From a virus, in the IMG/VR virus record IMGVR_UViG_3300009151_003179, positions 106,964 to 170,963 of that record: a DNA stretch of 64,000 nt; one strand, written 5' to 3'. Of the stretch, positions 58,092 to 64,000 are shown piece after piece. A model generated the notes under the pieces. It was given only the letters and a program-made list of their open reading frames with translations. It was not told where the DNA came from and made no database searches. Numbering within the stretch: the stretch's first letter is position 1; the number at the start of each line of letters is the position of its first letter. A program made the position numbers and the translations under genes.

Positions 58092-59108
58092 ATGAGTAAC
58101 CTTTTTAAAAAAGCCGCTGTTTTTACTGATATCCATTTTGGCCTTAAATCAAACAGCTTACAACACAACCAAGACTGTTCCGATTTTGTAGATTGGTTCA
58201 TTAAAAAAGCAAAGAGTGAGGGGTGTGAAACATGTTTCTTCTTGGGCGATTATAATCACCACCGTGCAAGCATTAACATTCATACACTTCAGTTTGGATT
58301 ACAAGCATTGGAGAAACTAAGTGCTAACTTTGATACTGTATATTTTATACCAGGCAATCACGATCTTTATTATCGTGACCGTAGGGACATTCATAGTGTT
58401 GAGTGGGCTAAACATTTACCAAACGTTAAAATCGTCAACGACTTCTTCAGTCAAGGAGATGTAGTTATTGCACCCTGGCTTGTACAAGATGATTACAAGA
58501 AACTACAAAAGATGAGTGGCAAATATATGTTTGGTCATTTTGAACTACCGTATTTCCACATGAATGCTATGGTTGAGATGCCCGATCACGGTGAAATCAA
58601 TGAGGATCAATTGGGTGGTTTTGAAAAAGTATTCAGTGGTCACTTTCATAAACGGCAAGCACGTAAGAACATTTGGTATATTGGTAATGCTTTCCCGCAT
58701 AACTATGCTGACGCAGGCGATGACGCACGTGGCATGATGATATTAGAATGGGGAACTGAGCCTGTATTTTATACATGGCCTAGACAGCCTGTGTTCCGTG
58801 TACACAAACTAAGTGATATCTTAGAAAACCCTGAAGGCTTGTTATTGATTGACAGTCATGTTAGAGTACATCTTGATATTGAAATCTCCTATGAAGAAGC
58901 TAACTTCTTGCGTGAGACATGGATACCAGAACACAAGCTAAGAGAGATGGCATTGATACCTATGAAATTAGAAACAAATGAAAATGGTCAAACAGCAGAC
59001 GGATTAAAGTTTGAAAGTGTAGACCAAATTATCATTGACCAGATTAACAGTATTGAATCAAATAATTTTGATAAAAAGATTCTTTTGGACATTTACAACA
59101 ACCTATGA
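58092..59108 (+). CDS. gp47: Recombination endonuclease subunit gp47-like (Mre11/SbcD type)
   Basis: 338 residues from the ATG at 58092; upstream in-frame codons run back into the gp55 gene and are unlikely. All metallophosphoesterase motifs are present in order: FTDIHFG (D13, H15), FFLGDYNHH, PGNHDLYYRD near residue 87, GHFELP near 147 and SGHFHKRQ near 181. With gp46 it forms the T4 counterpart of Mre11-Rad50, which processes DNA ends for recombination-dependent replication. It overlaps the gp46 start by four bases (ATGA), so the subunits are made in step. Normal length for the family. Confidence 0.92.
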   Translation: MSNLFKKAAVFTDIHFGLKSNSLQHNQDCSDFVDWFIKKAKSEGCETCFFLGDYNHHRASINIHTLQFGLQALEKLSANFDTVYFIPGNHDLYYRDRRDIHSVEWAKHLPNVKIVNDFFSQGDVVIAPWLVQDDYKKLQKMSGKYMFGHFELPYFHMNAMVEMPDHGEINEDQLGGFEKVFSGHFHKRQARKNIWYIGNAFPHNYADAGDDARGMMILEWGTEPVFYTWPRQPVFRVHKLSDILENPEGLLLIDSHVRVHLDIEISYEEANFLRETWIPEHKLREMALIPMKLETNENGQTADGLKFESVDQIIIDQINSIESNNFDKKILLDIYNNL

Positions 59109-61177
59109 TTACACTACAAGACATTACATTAAGGAATTTTTTATCTATTGGTGCAGTAACCCAAGCAGTTGACTTTGATAAGAAAGACTTAACACTTATT
59201 TTAGGTGAGAACTTAGACTTAGGTGGTGACGGTGCTAGGAACGGCACTGGCAAGACAACATTGATTCAAGGTCTTAGTTATGCATTGTTTGGTACACCCA
59301 TTAATAATATTCGTAAAGATAATTTAGTTAATCGTACAAATGGTAAGGGTATGTTAGTTACATTGACATTCAATGTTAATGGAGTTGACTATAAGATTGA
59401 ACGTGGACGTAAGCCAAATATTCTTAAGTTCTATGTTAATGATATTCAGGACAAAGCTTCTGAGGATCAACAAGGAGAGAACAAAGAAACACAGGTAGCG
59501 ATTGAAAAAGTTATTAATATGTCAGCAGACATGTTCCGGCATATCGTTGTACTGAATACATACAGTGAACCATTCTTAGCATTAAAGAACAATGAGCAAA
59601 AAGATATCATTGAACAATTGATGGGTATCACATTATTAAGTGAGAAGGCTGAAGTTATCAAAGAAATGATTCGCCGTAGTAAAGATGATATTCAGCAGGA
59701 AGAATTTAGAGTCAAAGCTATTGAAGAGGCTAACAAACGTGTCAAGGAACAGATTGACGCATTGAAACGCAGACAAACATTGTGGTTGAGAAAACATGAT
59801 GACGACTTAACATCACTCGCCCTTCAATATGATGAACTCAGTAAAATCAATATTGAATTAGAGTTACAAGCACACAAAGACTTGAATGTTTGGACTAAAC
59901 AAAAAGAAGCACAAGATTCATACAATGCACTGGTTGCTCGTAGTACGTCTTGGCAACAAAAACATGACACTGACGTTTCAATAGCATATAAGGCGTACTC
60001 ACTTAAAAATGAGTATGATATTGAAGCTGAACTTAAATCATGGAGTGATTTAAAAGATTGGCTACATGATGAAGCAGAACAAAAATCTATCATAACAATA
60101 ATTGATACTCTAACCAAAAGTATCACAAAAGAAAAAAAATTAATTGATAAGTTGATTCGGGAAGTAAAAGAGCTTGAGGATCACAGGTGTTATGCTTGTG
60201 GACAAGACTTCCATGATGATAAACATTTAGAGGTCACGTTAGAAAAGACTACGGTACTTGAGAGTGCCCGTGCTGAATTAGTTCATTTTGAAACACAATT
60301 ATCAATCAATGAATCATTAGTTACTAAATTAGGTACTAAGCCTATACCATCATATAAAACAGAAGCAGACGCTATTCGGCACAGTGGCGATGTATCTAAC
60401 TTGAAAAAAGTTTGGGAAGATAAGAAACAAGAATCAAATCCGTTTAGTGAACAACTGAGTGAATTGACTTCTATCGTTTTAGGTCCACAACCTGTTACTT
60501 ACTATGATACAGAAGCAGAAGCAATTAAACATTCAAGTGAGGTTGCTAACATTCTTAACCAGATTGATAACAAGTCACAAGAGACTGACCCGTACAGTGA
60601 ACAAGTTGTTGAGATGGAAACACAAGCACTACAAGCAATCGATTTTGAAGCTATCAATAAGTTAACACGTACAATGGAACATCAAAAGTTCTTGTTAGAT
60701 TTGTTAACTAGCAAAGATAGTTTTGTTCGTAAAAAGATTATTGACCAAAACTTAAGTTATCTAAACGCAAGACTAACTCACTACTTAGACAAGATTGGTC
60801 TACCACATCAAGTTATCTTTAAGAATGATTTACAAGTTGAGATTACCGAGCTTGGTCGTGAACTTGACTTTGATAATCTTTCACGTGGTGAACGCAACAG
60901 ACTAATTCTTGGCTTGAGTTTTGCTTTCCGTGATGTTTGGGAATCATTGTATTCACCGATCAACACATTGTTTATTGACGAATTGATTGATAGCGGTCTT
61001 GACACAATGGGTGTTGAGAATAGTTTAGCAATTCTTAAAGATATGAGTCGTAGACGACAGAAAAGTATTTGGCTTGTTTCACATAGAGAAGAATTAGCAG
61101 GGCGTGTGCCCAATGTTCTTAAGGTTGTGAAAGAAAACGGATTTACAAGTTACAATACTGCAGTGGATATAGAATAA
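59105..61177 (+). CDS. gp46: Recombination endonuclease subunit gp46-like (Rad50/SbcC type)
   Basis: 690 residues. It is an SMC-type ATPase: LRNFLSIG at the start, Walker A GARNGTGKTT (43-52), then two long coiled-coil arms (LALQYDELSKINIELELQAH, EKKLIDKLIREVKELEDH) around a zinc hook CYAC at about 361-364, the signature LSRGERNRLILGLS near 593 and Walker B NTLFIDELIDSG near 618, then LVSHREE. It works with the gp47 protein encoded just upstream. T4 gp46 is about 560 residues, so the arms are somewhat longer here. Part of the early-type operon. Confidence 0.92.
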   Translation: MITLQDITLRNFLSIGAVTQAVDFDKKDLTLILGENLDLGGDGARNGTGKTTLIQGLSYALFGTPINNIRKDNLVNRTNGKGMLVTLTFNVNGVDYKIERGRKPNILKFYVNDIQDKASEDQQGENKETQVAIEKVINMSADMFRHIVVLNTYSEPFLALKNNEQKDIIEQLMGITLLSEKAEVIKEMIRRSKDDIQQEEFRVKAIEEANKRVKEQIDALKRRQTLWLRKHDDDLTSLALQYDELSKINIELELQAHKDLNVWTKQKEAQDSYNALVARSTSWQQKHDTDVSIAYKAYSLKNEYDIEAELKSWSDLKDWLHDEAEQKSIITIIDTLTKSITKEKKLIDKLIREVKELEDHRCYACGQDFHDDKHLEVTLEKTTVLESARAELVHFETQLSINESLVTKLGTKPIPSYKTEADAIRHSGDVSNLKKVWEDKKQESNPFSEQLSELTSIVLGPQPVTYYDTEAEAIKHSSEVANILNQIDNKSQETDPYSEQVVEMETQALQAIDFEAINKLTRTMEHQKFLLDLLTSKDSFVRKKIIDQNLSYLNARLTHYLDKIGLPHQVIFKNDLQVEITELGRELDFDNLSRGERNRLILGLSFAFRDVWESLYSPINTLFIDELIDSGLDTMGVENSLAILKDMSRRRQKSIWLVSHREELAGRVPNVLKVVKENGFTSYNTAVDIE

Positions 61178-61197
61178 TTTTATACACAGAAACACAC

Positions 61198-61205
61198 GAT
61201 AAGTA
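61198..61205 (+). promoter_or_regulatory. Late-promoter-like box (GATAAGTA), leaderless geometry
   Basis: GATAAGTA ends five bases before the ATG at 61211 and no ribosome site lies between, so with T4 spacing transcription starts at the A of the codon. One mismatch from NATAAATA. Confidence 0.35.
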
Positions 61206-61210
61206 GTAGT

Positions 61211-61777
61211 ATGCCAAGTCCACAGAAAGCAAAGGGTTCAGGTTTTGAGCGAGAAATCGCTAAATATCTTTCAGAGAAGTATAATGAGTCATTCATTCGT
61301 GCTCCAGGATCCGGTGCTTATATAGGTGGAAAAAATCAATCAAGAACCCAAGTACTGCATGAAGGTCAGATTAGAAGTTTCAAAGGGGACATAGTTCCTG
61401 GACAGACTTTTACTAAAATGAATGTAGAATGTAAGTTTTATGCTGATTTTCCGTTTCATTTATTACTTTCAGGGGAATGTAAAGTGATAGATGCTTGGCT
61501 AGAACAACTCATGGATGTAGCTGATCCAGACGATTGCAATATTCTTTTTATGAAGTTCAATCGTAAAGGTCGTTATATTGCTGTACAAAGCAAACTAACA
61601 TGGGTAACTGACAATTTCTTGTATTATACAAGTCCTAAATTAGGGGACTGGATAATTATGGAATTTGACAATTTCTTCTTAAACAACAGTAAATTATTAA
61701 AAGCATATTCAGGCTCACCAGACACCACGTCAAATCAAACTGTTACAAATAACAATATCCTCACAATAGAAATTTAA
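61211..61777 (+). CDS. PD-(D/E)XK nuclease, Holliday-junction-resolvase-like
   Basis: 188 residues. It begins MPSPQKAKGSGFEREIAKYLSEKY and has the resolvase-type pattern of a conserved Glu (E13), RAPGSGAYIGG, GDI (D60) and ECK (E73, K75), the PD-(D/E)XK catalytic set seen in Hjc-like and phage resolvases. It would cut branched DNA, a sensible partner for gp46/gp47. T4 uses the unrelated gp49, so this may be a non-orthologous replacement. The last 25 residues look disordered. It follows gp46 by 33 bases. A different PD-(D/E)XK nuclease role cannot be excluded. Confidence 0.7.
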   Translation: MPSPQKAKGSGFEREIAKYLSEKYNESFIRAPGSGAYIGGKNQSRTQVLHEGQIRSFKGDIVPGQTFTKMNVECKFYADFPFHLLLSGECKVIDAWLEQLMDVADPDDCNILFMKFNRKGRYIAVQSKLTWVTDNFLYYTSPKLGDWIIMEFDNFFLNNSKLLKAYSGSPDTTSNQTVTNNNILTIEI

Positions 61778-62288
61778 AATAAAAATGTGTTGTCCTGGTT
61801 GCAGGACCTCCTTGAGTTTGTACAGATTGTGCTGTGCTGACGGATCTGGAGTAAGCGTGTATAGCGATATATACGGAATACCGAGAAGGCAATCGACAAA
61901 GCGAACCTTCAACAAGTCTATTGATATTTTGTCTTGAATCAATAGAATGTGCGTTGCTGAATGAAACACAATTGTGCGTAAATTCAACTACAATCCCATA
62001 TACTTTACAGAGCAACCGGTAGCATTTAATAGCATCAAATAGCTAATTGAATGGGGAATAGATAACACTGGATGACGGTCGTGCAAAACAACCTTTACCA
62101 TTGGTAGTGCTGAACAGCACTACCATGGCTTCAAATCGGCAATATAGTCTTTGATAAAAAAGAATTAACAGAATAGATAACCGTAAACAATAAGAACGAA
62201 CGAAGTGAGTTCTTAGATGAACGAAGTTCATCTTTACTAAGAAACAATATAATAACCCGATATGATAAATGAACAGTTACGGGTTTGA
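61778..62288. other. Gene-free stretch rich in hairpins, possible structured RNA
   Basis: No convincing gene here; the ORFs that occur overlap each other and lack familiar sequence. The stretch holds a series of perfect or near-perfect inverted repeats: GTCCTG/CAGGAC (61792-61807); CGTGTATA/TATATACG with a GCGA loop (61856-61875); TCTATTGAT/ATCAATAGA (61917-61946); GGTAGTGCT/AGCACTACC (62103-62124); TTCTTAG/CTAAGAA enclosing GATGAAC/GTTCATC (62210-62243); and AACCCG/CGGGTT (62254-62285). A long-range GTTGCT/AGCAAC pair joins about 61953 and 62010. It is less A+T-rich than most of the window. It lies between convergent transcripts. It could be a large structured RNA, an origin-like region or a set of terminators; strand is undecided. 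Confidence 0.5.
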
Positions 62289-62465
62289 TTAGAAGAATGG
62301 TAGTTGTGATTTCTTAGTAACTTCCATATTACTATCAATAATTTTCTTAATTTCTTCACGTTCCTCAGTGGACATGTTTAATACATCTTCATATGAAACA
62401 CCACCACGCATGTACCAACTCATACTAAGAGCACTTTTCTTAATATCGGTACACTCTTTTTCCAT
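62289..62465 (-). CDS. Small protein downstream of gp26-like gene
   Basis: 58 residues: MEKECTDIKKSALSMSWYMR, GGVSYEDVLNMSTEEREEIK and a tail ending KKSQLPFF. A TGA upstream in frame and lack of other starts fix the ATG at 62465. The SMSWYMRGGVSYEDVLNMS pattern reads like the short conserved genes that follow gp26-type baseplate genes in T4-like phages, possibly a hub-assembly helper. It begins 48 bases after the gp26-like stop, so it is probably co-transcribed. Exact role unknown. Confidence 0.65.
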   Translation of the reverse strand: MEKECTDIKKSALSMSWYMRGGVSYEDVLNMSTEEREEIKKIIDSNMEVTKKSQLPFF

Positions 62466-62512
62466 ATTATCTATCAGCTTCTTTACGCCTTCGTGGTCAA
62501 GGCGCAGAAGCC

Positions 62513-63343
62513 TTATCCGAAAAAATCAGATGTGTTTAAAGTGAAAGGTTGTTCGTAGTCATTTTGACAATGAATGCATTTAATTTTCAGTGGTTTAATT
62601 TCTGTTTGTGCTTTTAAATTTGCATTATAATCTCTAATAGCAATGTAAGTATCTCTATCACAATTCTGTAGGTAATCCAGTATATATTCTCTTTCCTCTA
62701 CAAAAGCACTAGGTGTTTTTACATGAGTAATAGCTTGTGATATAATACGCATTGTAACATCAGTAATAAATTTCAATGCCTGTTGAGTTTTACTTATCCT
62801 AACAGTTTCATCTTCTTCTTTGTCTACCTGAAGAAACATTCGTTGTGCTTCTATTTGTCCAGTACCTGCATCATTCATTTCTTTATATGTCAGTGGTCTA
62901 AATTTAATTGACAGGTCATTTAAAACTAATTCTTTATCATAGTCAGCAGATTTAAGTTGACTTAGTATACCTATCAGATTAACAGCATATTCTGCAATTT
63001 CTTTACAACTTGGGCATTCTGATGCTACACTCATGTCATTACCGCCCGCTGCCGAACGTATTGCTATTAATATAGCATCTAAGTCAATGCTATTAATTGC
63101 CCATGGGTCTTTGATATCAGGAATACAGCTTTTTATAATGTCTACCATTGCGGTTCCGTTATATAGCGCATCTGGTGTTTTTGAGCTAATTTCATCGATA
63201 GCAGTCATTGGATAAACTGCTAGTTCTCCAGACTCTGGTATAGTTAATACAGAAGGTGAATACATTTTACCACCGCTAGGTAATTTCAAATAAATTGAAG
63301 GTCTACGAAAATATTGCTTTAGTGGGTTGTTTTGAATGGTCAT
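62513..63343 (-). CDS. Baseplate hub protein, gp26-like
   Basis: 276 residues: YFRRPSIYLKLPSGGKMYSP, YPMTAIDEISSKTPDALYNG and SCIPDIKDPWAINSIDLDAI form the conserved start of the T4-type baseplate hub family (gp26/gp51 group). Two CxxC pairs (Cys 110/113 in SECPSCKE, and CIHC near residue 260) suggest a small zinc-binding unit. It would act in assembling the central hub. The start is divergent from the tape-measure-like gene, with a short AT-rich gap containing an inverted repeat. The small 58-residue gene follows. Confidence 0.75.
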   Translation of the reverse strand: MTIQNNPLKQYFRRPSIYLKLPSGGKMYSPSVLTIPESGELAVYPMTAIDEISSKTPDALYNGTAMVDIIKSCIPDIKDPWAINSIDLDAILIAIRSAAGGNDMSVASECPSCKEIAEYAVNLIGILSQLKSADYDKELVLNDLSIKFRPLTYKEMNDAGTGQIEAQRMFLQVDKEEDETVRISKTQQALKFITDVTMRIISQAITHVKTPSAFVEEREYILDYLQNCDRDTYIAIRDYNANLKAQTEIKPLKIKCIHCQNDYEQPFTLNTSDFFG

Positions 63344-63376
63344 TGTTATCCTTGATTAAAAATGGGCGTTTGCCCA

Positions 63377-63405
63377 GTACTAAATACTACATAATATTTA
63401 GTAGG
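63377..63405. promoter_or_regulatory. Divergent late-promoter-like boxes (ACTAAATA on both strands)
   Basis: CTAAATA and TATTTAG form an inverted repeat, giving an ACTAAATA box on each strand between the gp26-like and tape-measure-like genes. Each differs from NATAAATA at one base and points to its own gene. Confidence 0.4.
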
Positions 63406-63413
63406 GAAAAACC

Positions 63414-64000
63414 ATGCCACAAAATTTAGATCCAGATGCAATGGAGAAATTCAATGAAACAATACGTGAATTGAATAACACCATGCCCTCATTTATTTTG
63501 GGCATTAATCAAGTGATAGGTGTTGCTTCCGGGTCAGTTAAAGCGTCTGATGCATTAAAAAAATTAGCAGATAGTGCTAAAGAGGGCACTGCATATGAAC
63601 AAGCACAACTAGCCGCAAAAAAGAAAAAAGATATAATAGACGCAAATCGTGAAAATGCACAGACACTAGCAACTAATTCATTGAAACAGTTTGGATTAGG
63701 TTTAGCTAGTACAACTGCTGAATTCTCAACATTTGGTAAAGTTGTAGGTGGCGCCGGAGACGCCGCACTAGCTTGGGGTAAAAACTTAGGTATGCTTGGT
63801 TTGGCAATGGGTGTATTAATTAAAGCTACTACACTAGCCGCAGAAGCCGCAATGAAACAAGCTGATAATGTTTTAAAGGCTAAAGACGAATTATCTAAAA
63901 TGGGTGTAGCTGGTGGAATGACAGCTAAACAGTTACTAGAAATGGGTAATGCAGCCGGTTACTCATCTGAGAAGTTAGGAGTAATAGCTAAAGCTTCAAG
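63414..64000 (+). CDS. Tape-measure-like protein, 5' part only
   Basis: The frame is open from the ATG at 63414 (AGGGA upstream) to the window end, about 195 residues. It starts MPQNLDPDAMEKFNETIREL and continues with long Ala/Lys/Glu-rich helical segments (EQAQLAAKKKKDIIDANREN) and a hydrophobic Gly/Ala stretch (GGAGDAALAWGKNLGMLGLA) that resembles the membrane-seeking part of tail tape-measure proteins. It is next to the hub gene, where T4 encodes its tail-length proteins. Without the rest of the gene a different internal virion protein cannot be excluded. Confidence 0.55.
   Translation, partial: MPQNLDPDAMEKFNETIRELNNTMPSFILGINQVIGVASGSVKASDALKKLADSAKEGTAYEQAQLAAKKKKDIIDANRENAQTLATNSLKQFGLGLASTTAEFSTFGKVVGGAGDAALAWGKNLGMLGLAMGVLIKATTLAAEAAMKQADNVLKAKDELSKMGVAGGMTAKQLLEMGNAAGYSSEKLGVIAKAS

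Noticed and set aside
61730-62015. 84- and 85-residue minus-strand ORFs and a short Cys-containing plus-strand ORF from 61785
   Set aside because: They overlap each other in different frames within a hairpin-rich stretch, have no ribosome sites and no recognisable sequence.
61950-62016. Possible tRNA closed by GTTGCT/AGCAAC
   Set aside because: The acceptor stem has only six pairs and there is no T-loop GTTCRANNC or proper D-arm on either strand.

Overview
The window looks like part of the genome of a large, AT-rich, T4-like (contractile-tail) bacteriophage. The evidence is a run of recognisable T4-type modules: late sigma factor gp55, recombination nuclease gp47/gp46, and baseplate proteins resembling gp26, gp53, gp48/gp54, gp27, gp5, gp25 and gp6. 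Many genes also carry their own T4-style late promoter (consensus NATAAATA). Two proteins have Sec signal peptides, so the host is a Gram-negative-type bacterium. A phage-encoded, circularly permuted tmRNA with a 10-residue tag (ANDSQFSIAA) resembles beta/gammaproteobacterial tags; a betaproteobacterial host is a weak inference.

Layout. 1-3395: two overlapping minus-strand genes for secreted low-complexity proteins (one runs off the left edge). 3472-4410: a six-repeat fibre-like protein. 4438-4810: permuted tmRNA with a UUCG terminator. 4811-9154: a 1447-residue protein made of about 15 degenerate repeats ending in a glycosyltransferase-like domain. 9227-17126 (plus): five radical-SAM genes and a 2-oxoglutarate/Fe(II)-oxygenase-like gene. 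17123-24337 (minus): two more N-terminal-twitch radical-SAM genes, a sulfotransferase-like gene, one SPASM-type radical-SAM gene, three glycosyltransferase-like genes and two conserved small genes. 24385-57009 (minus): fibre and baseplate structural genes, including one 17.7-kb ORF (5889 residues). 57083-61777 (plus): early-type operon gp55-gp47-gp46-PD(D/E)XK nuclease. 61778-62288: a gene-free stretch rich in hairpins between convergent transcripts. 62289-63343 (minus): gp26-like gene and a small partner. 63414-64000 (plus): start of a tape-measure-like gene.

How it fits together. The gp47/gp46/nuclease/gp55 block would be transcribed from host sigma70-like promoters (TTGCTA, 17 bp, TATACT or TATAAT). 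gp55 would then switch on the NATAAATA promoters of the structural genes. The most unusual part is 4.8-24 kb. Eight radical-SAM enzymes, an oxygenase-like protein, a sulfotransferase and several GT-A-like proteins are packed in convergent operons beside a giant repetitive Trp/Tyr/Phe/Asp-rich protein, whose C-terminus is a paralogue of one of the GT-like genes. I infer a phage-encoded pathway that modifies a protein or glycan; its substrate cannot be read from the sequence. The tmRNA sits inside the same region.
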